Position numbers and translations under genes: made by a program
Part shown: in pieces, positions 6,939 through 14,036 of the stretch
Layout of the letters: each line of letters begins with the position of its first letter
Numbering within the stretch: position 1 is the first letter of the stretch
The notes under the pieces: model-generated
The model's input: the letters and a program-made list of their open reading frames with translations, nothing else
The model's database searches: none
Told to the model about the DNA's origin: nothing
Assembly (NCBI GenBank): GCA_016235555.1
Contig: JACRKC010000054.1
Coordinates: forward strand, 1 to 37,660
From: Verrucomicrobiota bacterium
GTDB taxonomy: Bacteria > Verrucomicrobiota > Verrucomicrobiia > Opitutales > Opitutaceae
Reading direction: 5' to 3'
Length of the DNA: 37,660 nt

Positions 6939-8527
6939 GCGCGTTTCCCATCACGATCGACGGTCGCGAGGTTCAGGTTGAAGAGGGGCAGTCCGTGCTG
7001 CACGCGGCGCGCGCCATGGGCCTCGACATCCCGACGCTCTGTCATCTGGAAAAATGCGGTCCGCTCACGAGCTGTCTCGTCTGCCTCGTGAAGATCAACG
7101 GCAAGCTCGTCCCATCCTGCGGCACCAAGGCCGCGCCGGGCATGGTGGTGGAGAGCGAAACCGAGGAGGTGCATACGGCGCGCCGCACCGCGCTCGAATT
7201 GCTCTTCAGCGATCACGTCGGCGATTGCCTCTCGCCGTGCAATCTCCTCTGCCCGCTACAGCTGAACATTCCGGTCATGATCCGGCAGATCGAGTCGGGT
7301 GATTACGATGCGGCTGCGAAAACCGTGCGCCACGCGCTCCCGCTCGCCGCCGTGCTCGGGCGGTTGTGCAACCATCCGTGCGAGAAAGGCTGCCGCCGCG
7401 GAGCGAACGACGATCCCGCCGCCATCCGCGAACTGGAGCGCTTTGCCGCCGACTACGACCACACCCAGGAGTTGCCGAATCTCCCGCTCCGCGCTCCGCC
7501 CACCGGACGCTCAGTCGCCGTCGTGGGCGCAGGTCCAACCGGACTCGCCGCGGCTTATTTCCTCCATCGTCAGGGCCATACCGTCGAGGTGTTCGACCGT
7601 CACCACGAGGCCGGTGGCACGCTCCGTCACTTGGAAGAGCACCAGTTGCCGCGGGCGTCGCTCCAGGCGGAGATTGAGCTGCTGTGGCGGTTTGGCGTGA
7701 AGTTCACGGCCGCCGCCGAACTCGGCGTCACGGTGCAGCTCGCCGACCTCCAGCGCACGCACGATGCCGTCGTGCTCACGGTGGGCGAAGTCAGCGCCGA
7801 GGAGCGCGCGCGCTTCGGCGTGCCGTCCGCGGCGACCGGCCTGAAGGCGGATCCGAACTCCTGCGAGACCTCCGTGCGCGGGGTGTTCGCCGCCGGCGCC
7901 GCAGTGAAGTCCGTGAAGCACCTGGTGCGGGCGCTGGCCGAGGGCAGGGCGGTGGCCGAGTGCGTCGGGCAATTCCTGCGCGGCGCGCCCGTGCGCCGGC
8001 CGGACAAGCCGTTCAGCAGCATCATGGGCCGGCTCGACCCGGGCGAACAGCGGGCGTTTCTCGCTCATGCCAGCGCGGCCTCGCGCGTCGGCCCGTGCAG
8101 CGCGTGCGCGGCCGGTCTGAGCCGCGTCGACGCCGAGGGTGAGGCCTCGCGTTGTTTGCATTGCGACTGCCGTTCGTCGGGCAACTGCGTCCTCCAACAC
8201 TACGCGCAGACCTACGGCGCGCAGGCGGACCGGTTCCGCACGAAGCGACGGCCCTTTGAACAGCACCGCCAGCCGGGCGGCGTGATCTTCGAGCCGGGCA
8301 AGTGCATCCTCTGCGGCATCTGCGTGAAGCTCACCGAACTCGCCGCCGAGCCGCTTGGCCTCACCTTCATCGGCCGCGGCTTCGACGTGAAGATCGGCGC
8401 GCCGCTGAATCGCGAGATCAACGCCGGCCTGCAGCAAGTCGCCGCCGAAGTTGTGCACCACTGCCCGACCGGCGCGCTGTGCTTCGATGAAAAGGCCGCG
8501 CCGCCGCACGCCCATCACGCGCATTGA
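6935..8527 (+). CDS. NuoG-N-terminus/GltD-like iron-sulfur flavoprotein
   Basis: 530 residues. Residues 1-80 are a NuoG-type [2Fe-2S] domain, with cysteines in LCHLEKC, TSCLVCLVKING and VPSC. Next comes a GltD/DPYD-type Fe-S region (GDCLSPCNLLCP; GRLCNHPCEKGCRRG), then an FAD-binding Rossmann motif VAVVGAGPTGLAAAYFL near residue 190, closing with VRGVFAAGAAVKSVKHLVRAL. The C-terminal part carries more cysteines (CLHCDC, CILCGICV, HHCPTGAL) as in NuoG/HndD electron-input domains. Unlike GltD, I find no second GxGxxA-type NAD(P)-binding motif between the two FAD motifs, and that stretch is short. I infer that electrons come from the neighbouring diaphorase and not directly from NAD(P)H. ATG 6935 fits the domain start; no Shine-Dalgarno is seen, but the start overlaps linker ORF B. 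Confidence 0.82.
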   Translation: MSAFPITIDGREVQVEEGQSVLHAARAMGLDIPTLCHLEKCGPLTSCLVCLVKINGKLVPSCGTKAAPGMVVESETEEVHTARRTALELLFSDHVGDCLSPCNLLCPLQLNIPVMIRQIESGDYDAAAKTVRHALPLAAVLGRLCNHPCEKGCRRGANDDPAAIRELERFAADYDHTQELPNLPLRAPPTGRSVAVVGAGPTGLAAAYFLHRQGHTVEVFDRHHEAGGTLRHLEEHQLPRASLQAEIELLWRFGVKFTAAAELGVTVQLADLQRTHDAVVLTVGEVSAEERARFGVPSAATGLKADPNSCETSVRGVFAAGAAVKSVKHLVRALAEGRAVAECVGQFLRGAPVRRPDKPFSSIMGRLDPGEQRAFLAHASAASRVGPCSACAAGLSRVDAEGEASRCLHCDCRSSGNCVLQHYAQTYGAQADRFRTKRRPFEQHRQPGGVIFEPGKCILCGICVKLTELAAEPLGLTFIGRGFDVKIGAPLNREINAGLQQVAAEVVHHCPTGALCFDEKAAPPHAHHAH

Positions 8528-8596
8528 TGCCGGCGGCCGGAGCCTCCGCGATACCATTGGTCGTCGCGGCCGACGTGAGCGGAGGCCGGCCTCGGG

Positions 8597-8625
8597 GAGT
8601 TTGTCATCTAATGGATGACAAACTC
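8597..8625 (+). promoter_or_regulatory. perfect 12-bp inverted repeat in the 254-base gap before the efflux genes
   Basis: GAGTTTGTCATC and its exact complement GATGACAAACTC are separated by 5 bases. No T-tract follows, so an operator or RNA hairpin is more likely than a terminator. Before it lies a GC-rich palindrome at about 8531-8595 resembling the one inside the pump gene; after it lies a longer imperfect inverted repeat (8661-8725, CTCGGTTGC...GCAACCGAG) and a short tandem GTCGCCAACT/GTCGCCAACG. No gene is supported in 8528-8781. Confidence 0.4.
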
Positions 8626-8781
8626 ATTTCCGTCGAGCGCCGCCCGCGTCGTCACCGCGGCTCGGTTGCGACCACGCTGCGCGGATTTTTCCGCGTGATC
8701 GTGGCGGAATTTGAGTGCAACCGAGTCCGGGCTTGCGCGTCCGCGCTCCCGGTCGCCAACTGTCGCCAACGTATTCGGTCG

Positions 8782-9945
8782 ATGAACCTCCGCCATTTTT
8801 TTCTGTTCTCGTTCGCCGCTGCGGCCCTGGCCGGCGCCGGCTGCAAACGCTCCGCCCCCGTCACGGCGGCCGCCGGCGGCCCGCCGCCGGTGCCCGTGCA
8901 GGTGGCCGTCGCCCAGCAGCTCGATGTGCCCCGCGTGGTGCCGTCGGTCGGCACCGTTCAGGCGCTGCGGCTCGTCGCCGTGAAGTCGCAGGTCGACGGC
9001 ATGATCGCCGAGATTCATTTCAAGGAGGGCGATGAAGTGAAGGCCGGCGACCTGCTCGTCACACTCGACCGCCGGCCGTTTGAAAACTCGCTGCGCATCG
9101 CGCGCGCCGATCTCGTCAACGCCCGCGCCGAGGCCAGCAAGGCCGCCAACGACCTCGAACGCTATCAGCGCCTCGATCAGCAGGACGCGATTTCGAAGGA
9201 GCAGTTCGCCCAGCTCACCACCAAGGGTGAAACCACGCGCGCGCTCGTGCAGGCCAAGGAGGCCGCCGTCGCCAACGCCGAGTTGCTCCTCGGCTACACG
9301 CAGATCCGCGCTCCCATCGCCGGCCGCACCGGCCAGCGCGCGTTGCACGAGGGCGCCCTCGTGAAAGCCAACGACGCCGCGCAGTCCATCGTCACCATCA
9401 ACCAGCTGGCGCCCATCGCCGCCGCCTTCGCCGTGCCGGAGCGCGCGCTCAACGAGATCCGCGCTGCTCTCGCACGCGGCGACGCCACCGTGGCCGTCAC
9501 CGACCGCGCCACCGGAGTGAGCCGCACCGACGGCAAATTGAGCTTCGTCGACAACGCTGTCGATCCCACCACGGGCACCATCACGCTCAAGGCGGACTTC
9601 GCCAACGCCGACCACGCCCTCTGGCCGGGCCAGTTCGTGCAGGTGGAAACTCGTCTCGGCCTCGACCGTGGAGCGATTGTCGTGCCGTCCGCCGCCGTGC
9701 AAACCGGGCAGTCCGGCGCGCAGGTCTTTGTCGTCAAGACCGACCGCTCGATCGATGTCCGCCCCGTGAAAGTCCTGCGCACCGCGGGCGACCAAACGCT
9801 GCTCGCCGACGGCGTGCGCGCCGGCGAAACCGTCGTGACCGACGGCCACCTGCGCATCACGCCGGGCGTGAAAGTCGAAGCGAAGAACCTGGCCGCGATC
9901 GCCGCCGAGGCCGCTAAACCGAAGGCGAAGGGGGAGCCGAAATGA
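8782..9945 (+). CDS. RND efflux periplasmic adaptor subunit (MFP family)
   Basis: 387 residues. The N-terminus has a hydrophobic signal ending GAGCK, which is lipobox-like but not ideal. Membrane-fusion-protein features follow: a lipoyl/barrel-sandwich half with GTVQALRLVAVKSQVDG, IHFKEGDEVKAGDLLVTLD and, after a coiled-coil hairpin at about residues 110-165, TQIRAPIAGRTGQRALHEGALV. Beta-barrel and membrane-proximal domains end near DGHLRITPGVKVE. It links the inner-membrane pump encoded next to an outer-membrane channel; no TolC-like gene lies in the window. The stop is part of ATGATG, and linker ORF C begins there. ATG 8782 is the first start that gives a signal sequence. Confidence 0.92.
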   Translation: MNLRHFFLFSFAAAALAGAGCKRSAPVTAAAGGPPPVPVQVAVAQQLDVPRVVPSVGTVQALRLVAVKSQVDGMIAEIHFKEGDEVKAGDLLVTLDRRPFENSLRIARADLVNARAEASKAANDLERYQRLDQQDAISKEQFAQLTTKGETTRALVQAKEAAVANAELLLGYTQIRAPIAGRTGQRALHEGALVKANDAAQSIVTINQLAPIAAAFAVPERALNEIRAALARGDATVAVTDRATGVSRTDGKLSFVDNAVDPTTGTITLKADFANADHALWPGQFVQVETRLGLDRGAIVVPSAAVQTGQSGAQVFVVKTDRSIDVRPVKVLRTAGDQTLLADGVRAGETVVTDGHLRITPGVKVEAKNLAAIAAEAAKPKAKGEPK

Positions 9946-10208
9946 TGCGCGCCAACGAGACCTTTCGCAGCCCGCCTCGTGAGAGGCGGGACCGATCCAC
10001 TCGCCGGTTCGATCAGATCCCTGCTCTGACCAGACCGTGTGAAAACCGAATGGCAGTAGCGGAAAGCGTGAGCTTTTCGCTCAAACGCGGGTGCAATCCC
10101 GCGAAAACCTCACGGTTTCCGCTACGCTTCGCGCGCGTGAACGAGTGCCGCAGGGCTCGCACCCAGCCTCTCACGAACCGGGCGGGCGGCCGCCGCTCCG
10201 TGCCATGA
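9942..10208 (+). other. repeat-encoded linker ORF C (ATGA to ATGA)
   Basis: ATG 9942 overlaps the adaptor stop. The frame remains open for 88 codons across the repeat at 10056-10125 and stops in the ATGA at 10205-10208 that starts the pump gene. Phase and length match linker ORF A exactly (263 bases from ATG to ATG) although the repeat family is different. The peptide has no recognisable family. Confidence 0.45.
10056..10125 (+). repeat. REPIN-like palindromic repeat, GTAGCGGAA family, copy 2
   Basis: The left arm begins GTAGCGGAAAGCGTGAGC and the right arm ends CTCACGGTTTCCGCTAC. Read on the minus strand, it and its flank (a GCGGCACTCGTTCACG-like block) align with the copy at 33857-33926 and its left flank, so the two share more than the hairpin. 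Confidence 0.85.
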
Positions 10209-13200
10209 ATCTTCCCGCCCTCTGCATCCGCCGACCCGTGATGACCACGCTGCTGACCGCGGCGCTGTGTGTGTTCGGCGTGATGGCTTACCGCACCCTG
10301 CCGGTCAGCGATCTGCCGAACATCGATTTTCCCACGATCGTCGTCAACGCAGCCCTCCCCGGCGCCACGCCCGAGACGATGGCCTCCGCCGTCGCCACGC
10401 CGCTCGAACAGCAGTTCTCCAGCATCGCCGGCATCGATTCGATGACGTCGACCAGCTCGCTCGGCAGCACCGCGATCACGCTCACGTTCGCCCTCTCGCG
10501 CAACATCGACGCCGCCGCGCAGGACGTGCAGGCCGCCATCGCTGCCGTGCAGCGCCGCCTCCCGAGCGACATGCCCGCGCCGCCCTCGCTGCGCAAAACG
10601 AATCCCGCCGACACCCCCATCATCTGGTTCGCCCTCAGCTCGCCTACGCTGCCGCTGTCGGTCGTCGACGAATATGCCCAGACTTATCTCGCCCAACGTC
10701 TCTCCGCCATCGAGGGCGTCGCGCAGGTGCCGATCTTCGGTGCGCAGAAATACGCGCTCCGCGTGCAACTCGATCCCAGCGCGCTCGCGAGCCGCGGTCT
10801 CACGCTCGACGAGGTGCGCGCCGCGCTCGCCACGCACAACGTCAATCTGCCCACCGGCATCCTCGACGGCAACCAGCAGGCGATGACCGTCGTCGCCACG
10901 GGCCAGCTCGCCAACAGCGCCGAGTTCAGCCAGATCGTCGTCGCCTACCGCAATGGCGCGCCCGTGCGCCTCGGCGAGCTCGCGCAGGTGATCGACAGCG
11001 TGCAGGACAACCGCGTCGCGAGCTGGTATTACGACCAGACCGGCGGCCACCGCTCGATCGGCGTCGGCGTGCTGCGCCAGCCCGGCACCAACACCGTCGA
11101 GACCGTGCGCAAGGTCCGCGAGCTCCTGCCGGTGTTCCGCCAGCAACTGCCCGCCTCGGTGCGCCTCGAGATCATGTTCGACCGCTCGCTCCCGATCCAG
11201 GAGTCGGTCGAGGACGTGAAGTTCACGCTCATGCTCGCCGTGGCGCTCGTGATCCTCGTGATCTTCCTCTTCCTGCGCACGCTCGCGGCCACGGTCATCC
11301 CCGGCGTGGCGATTCCGATGGCGGTGCTCGGCACGTTCATCGCGATGTATTTCGCCGACTTCACCGTCGACAACCTCTCGCTGCTCGCGCTCACGCTCTC
11401 GGTCGGCTTCGTGGTCGACGATGCGATCGTGATGCTCGAAAACATCGTGCGCTACATCGAGCGCGGCATGCCGGTGCGCGAGGCGGCGTTCAAGGGCGCG
11501 GGCGAGATCGGGTTCACCATCATGTCGATGACGTTGTCGCTCGTGGCCGTGTTCATCCCGGTGCTGTTCATGGGCGGGATGCTCGGGCGGCTGTTGCACG
11601 AATTCGCCGTCACGATCACGGCGTCGATCCTCGTGTCCGGCCTCGTCTCGCTCACGCTCACGCCGATGCTGTGCAGCCGGTTCTTGAAACCGCATCGCGG
11701 CGCGACCGTAGCGGCCGACGTAAGGAGGCCGGCGGACCCGAACTCCACGCCGCCCGGCCTCGTCGCCTCGGCCGCTACGAGCGGGCACGGTCGCTTCTAT
11801 CGCACGATGGAGGGCGCGTTCGACGGCATGTTGAGCCTCTATTCGCGCACGCTCGCGATCGCGATGCACTATCGGCGTCTGACGGTGGGGATCGCGGTGC
11901 TGATGGTGGCGCTCTCGGTGTGGGTCGGACGCGCGTTGCCGACCGGATTCATCCCGACGGACGACACCGGGCAGATTTTCGCGCCGACCGAAGGCGCGCA
12001 GGACTGCTCGTTCGCCGAGATGGTGCGCCACCAGCAGGCCGCCGCCGCCGTGATCGCCACGCATCCCGGCATCGACTCGTTCACCTCGTCGATCGGCAGC
12101 GGCGGGGCGCTCACGCAGACCACGAACCAGGGCCGCTTCTTCATCAAGCTGAAGCCCCGCGCCGAGCGCGCGCCTGCGTCCGTGATCGTGCAGGATCTCC
12201 GCCGCATGGCCGCCGCGGTGCCCGGCATCCGCGTCTATCCGCAGATGCTCCCACCCATCCGCCTCGGCGGCTCGCTCTCGAAGGCGATGTATCAATTCAC
12301 GCTCTTCGGCAGCGACCTCAGGGAACTCTACACCGCCGCCCAGTCCATGGAGGCGAAGATGCGCGGGATCGACGGCATGGTGGATGTGAACTCCGACCTG
12401 CAAATCTCCAACCCGCAGCTCCGCGTCGACATCAAGCGCGACCGGGCCTCGGCGCTCGGCATCACGCCGCAGCAAATCGAGGACACGCTCTACAGCGCCT
12501 ACGGCTCGCGCCAGGTCTCCACCATCTACACGCCCACCAACCAGTATTTCGTGATCATGGAGATGGCGCCGGAGTTTCAGAAGAACCCCGACGCGCTCGC
12601 GCTGCTCTATCTGCGCACGAAGTCCGGCAAGTCCATCCCGCTCGACACCGTGGCCGAGCTCAAGCGCGAGGTCGGCCCGCTCACCGTCAACCACCTCGGC
12701 CAGGTGCCCGCGGTCACGATCTCGTTCAACCTGCGCAACGGCTACTCGCTCGGCCCGGCGACCGAGGCCGTCGAGGCGCTCGCCCGCGGCGAACTGCCCG
12801 CCTCGATCAGCTACGCGTTCCAAGGTTCCGCGCAGGCCTACGCCTCCTCGATGAAAGGCCTCGGCGTGCTGCTCGTCATGGCCGTGCTCGTGATCTACAT
12901 CGTGCTCGGCATCCTCTACGAAGACTTCGTCCACCCGATCACGATCCTCTCGGGTCTGCCCGCCGCGAGTTTCGGCGCGCTCGCCACGCTGTGGCTCTTC
13001 AAGGAGGAACTCAACGTGATGGGCTACGTCGGCATCATTTTGCTCATCGGCATCGTGAAGAAGAATGCGATCATGATGATCGACTTCGCGCTTGCCGCGC
13101 GCGCCGCCGGCGAGACCTCGCCCGACAAAGCGATCACCGACGCCTGCCTCGTGCGGTTCCGCCCGATCATGATGACGACCTTCGCCGCGTTGGCCGCCGC

Positions 13201-13411
13201 CGTCCCGATCGCGCTCGGCCTCGGCGCCGGCGCCGACTCGCGGCGCCCGCTGGGCCTCGCGGTCGTGGGCGGCCTCGTGGTCTCGCAGTTCCTGACGTTG
13301 TATATCACGCCCGTGATTTACGTGTATCTGGACAAGTTCACCGCCAAGGCGCGGAAACGGCTGACGCAAGGCGAAGCCAGCACCCCCGCCGAGCCGGCGA
13401 TGGCGAAATGA
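10205..13411 (+). CDS. RND multidrug efflux permease, MdtB/MdtC-like
   Basis: 1068 residues, the full length for AcrB/MdtB/MdtC pumps. It starts typically (MNLPALCIRRPVMTTLL, first transmembrane helix) and includes PVSDLPNIDFPTI, GATPETMASAVATPLEQQ, the helix-4 proton-relay aspartates in VGFVVDDAIVMLENIVR near residue 403, and MGGMLGRLLHEFAVT. The second half repeats the fold and ends with GLVVSQFLTLYITPVIYVYL. It exports drugs or other small molecules using the proton gradient together with the preceding adaptor. A palindromic repeat (11708-11778) is translated in frame as residues 502-525, between the two halves. ATG 10205 is chosen because it matches the family N-terminus and overlaps linker ORF C. 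The stop is only 2 bases from the tRNA-Pro gene, which is convergent. Confidence 0.93.
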   Translation: MNLPALCIRRPVMTTLLTAALCVFGVMAYRTLPVSDLPNIDFPTIVVNAALPGATPETMASAVATPLEQQFSSIAGIDSMTSTSSLGSTAITLTFALSRNIDAAAQDVQAAIAAVQRRLPSDMPAPPSLRKTNPADTPIIWFALSSPTLPLSVVDEYAQTYLAQRLSAIEGVAQVPIFGAQKYALRVQLDPSALASRGLTLDEVRAALATHNVNLPTGILDGNQQAMTVVATGQLANSAEFSQIVVAYRNGAPVRLGELAQVIDSVQDNRVASWYYDQTGGHRSIGVGVLRQPGTNTVETVRKVRELLPVFRQQLPASVRLEIMFDRSLPIQESVEDVKFTLMLAVALVILVIFLFLRTLAATVIPGVAIPMAVLGTFIAMYFADFTVDNLSLLALTLSVGFVVDDAIVMLENIVRYIERGMPVREAAFKGAGEIGFTIMSMTLSLVAVFIPVLFMGGMLGRLLHEFAVTITASILVSGLVSLTLTPMLCSRFLKPHRGATVAADVRRPADPNSTPPGLVASAATSGHGRFYRTMEGAFDGMLSLYSRTLAIAMHYRRLTVGIAVLMVALSVWVGRALPTGFIPTDDTGQIFAPTEGAQDCSFAEMVRHQQAAAAVIATHPGIDSFTSSIGSGGALTQTTNQGRFFIKLKPRAERAPASVIVQDLRRMAAAVPGIRVYPQMLPPIRLGGSLSKAMYQFTLFGSDLRELYTAAQSMEAKMRGIDGMVDVNSDLQISNPQLRVDIKRDRASALGITPQQIEDTLYSAYGSRQVSTIYTPTNQYFVIMEMAPEFQKNPDALALLYLRTKSGKSIPLDTVAELKREVGPLTVNHLGQVPAVTISFNLRNGYSLGPATEAVEALARGELPASISYAFQGSAQAYASSMKGLGVLLVMAVLVIYIVLGILYEDFVHPITILSGLPAASFGALATLWLFKEELNVMGYVGIILLIGIVKKNAIMMIDFALAARAAGETSPDKAITDACLVRFRPIMMTTFAALAAAVPIALGLGAGADSRRPLGLAVVGGLVVSQFLTLYITPVIYVYLDKFTAKARKRLTQGEASTPAEPAMAK
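11708..11778 (+). repeat. REPIN-like palindrome inside the RND pump gene
   Basis: The left arm begins GTAGCGGCCGACGTAAGGAG; the right arm reads CCGGCCTCGTCGCCTCGG and closes with CCGCTAC. It is translated without a frameshift in the loop between the two six-helix halves of the pump. A related half-palindrome lies near 8560-8595. Confidence 0.75.
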
Positions 13412-13413
13412 AA

Positions 13414-13490
13414 TGGTCGGGGCGACAGGATTTGAACCTGCGACCTCCTGGTCCCAAACCAGGCGCTCTACCAGGCTAAGCTACACCCCG
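13414..13490 (-). tRNA. tRNA-Pro (anticodon TGG)
   Basis: Read on the minus strand, the gene begins CGGGGTGTAGCTTAGCC and ends CGCCCCGACCA. A 7-bp acceptor stem closes with one G-T pair, the CCA is encoded, the T arm contains GGTTCAAATCC, and the anticodon stem CCTGG/CCAGG encloses the loop TTTGGGA, giving TGG for proline. Length is 77 bases. Two bases separate its 5' end from the stop codon of the GIY-YIG gene upstream, and a broken copy of its 5' part lies at 13798-13877. Confidence 0.95.
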
Positions 13491-13492
13491 AA

Positions 13493-13792
13493 TCAGGTCG
13501 GAAGGGTTGGGGGAAGCGACGGCGTGTCAATGGCGCGACGCGGCGTCTTGCTACCGAACGTTGCGTCCAGCCACGCACGACCTTGGCCCGATTTGAGAAA
13601 TATCTCCCGCGCTCGGGCCGCCGCATATGATGGAAATTCCTCGGTGCGGAGCAGTTCGAATCGGTCGAGCAATTGTCCGCCGCGGGTCTGCCGTTTGCGG
13701 TGTGTGCTCAGTCGGGTAGCGAGTTGCGCAGTGATGCCCACATAACGCCGCCCGTTCACCACACTGCGAAGCACATAGACGGTCACGTTCAC
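13493..13792 (-). CDS. small GIY-YIG nuclease next to tRNA-Pro
   Basis: 99 residues from the GTG at 13792. The N-terminus has VYVLRS followed by RRYVGIT, the GIY...YIG signature with usual substitutions, then an arginine in ATRLSTHRKR and the catalytic-type glutamate in ARAREIFLKSGQGRAWL. This is the complete compact catalytic domain of the UvrC/homing-nuclease superfamily with no DNA-binding extension. The gene lies between a broken and an intact copy of the same tRNA gene, with the same orientation as both. Its last codons overlap sequence that aligns with the upstream flank of the broken copy, including a TTGACA box. A TTG start at 13825 would add 11 residues encoded by the tRNA fragment and a hairpin insert, so the GTG is preferred. 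I infer a small mobile nuclease; its target is not shown. Confidence 0.75.
   Translation of the reverse strand: MNVTVYVLRSVVNGRRYVGITAQLATRLSTHRKRQTRGGQLLDRFELLRTEEFPSYAAARAREIFLKSGQGRAWLDATFGSKTPRRAIDTPSLPPTLPT
13525..13530 (-). promoter_or_regulatory. TTGACA box upstream of tRNA-Pro, within the GIY-YIG 3' end
   Basis: On the minus strand TTGACA lies 34 bases before the tRNA 5' end. The same box stands upstream of the broken tRNA copy (13910-13915), with flanks that align. A -35 role is plausible. No good -10 hexamer is visible at 17 bases spacing in either copy (CAACCCT and CAAGCCT), so this is tentative. Confidence 0.35.
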
Positions 13793-13797
13793 GCGAT

Positions 13798-13877
13798 TGG
13801 TCCCAAACTCGCCGGAGGCGAGCAAGCCAGGCGTTTACCCGCCTCTGGCGGGCTCTACCAGGCTAAGCTACACCCCG
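13798..13877 (-). pseudogene. broken tRNA-Pro 5' copy with two hairpin inserts
   Basis: On the minus strand this reads the acceptor, D arm and part of the anticodon arm of tRNA-Pro, stopping after TTTGGGACCA. The first 25 bases (13853-13877) are identical to the intact gene. An 19-base insert (13834-13852, hairpin CCCGCC-AGA-GGCGGG) then precedes CGCCTGG, and an 18-base insert (13809-13826, hairpin CTCGCC-TCC-GGCGAG) precedes the anticodon loop. The 3' half of the tRNA is absent; the GIY-YIG start follows 5 bases later. Upstream flanking sequence also matches that of the intact tRNA. Confidence 0.75.
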
Positions 13878-14036
13878 ATCACGCCGCAGGCTTGGCGGAA
13901 GCGCAGGAGTGTCAACGCCGCTCTCGGGCTGCGAGGCGGTCGCGCCGATCGTTTTTGGCTGCGCCCGCCCCTGTGAATAATCTCTTCTTGCGTCGCATTC
14001 TGATTACCTTTCTCCTCCGCCTTTATCTTTTCACAC

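Noticed and set aside
106-8527. [FeFe] hydrogenase operon
   Set aside because: The diaphorase resembles HndABC, but no H-cluster motifs (such as TSCCPGW) are present in any gene here.
8597-8625. Rho-independent terminator after the redox operon
   Set aside because: The stem is perfect but it is AT-containing at the base, is not followed by a T-tract and lies 70 bases after the stop.
10013-13369. A 1118-codon minus-strand frame opposite the RND pump
   Set aside because: It is a low-complexity His/Arg/Glu-rich shadow of the antisense strand with no domain.
13849-13877. A second functional tRNA gene
   Set aside because: Only the 5' acceptor, D arm and part of the anticodon arm are present, interrupted by inserts; no T arm or 3' acceptor strand follows.
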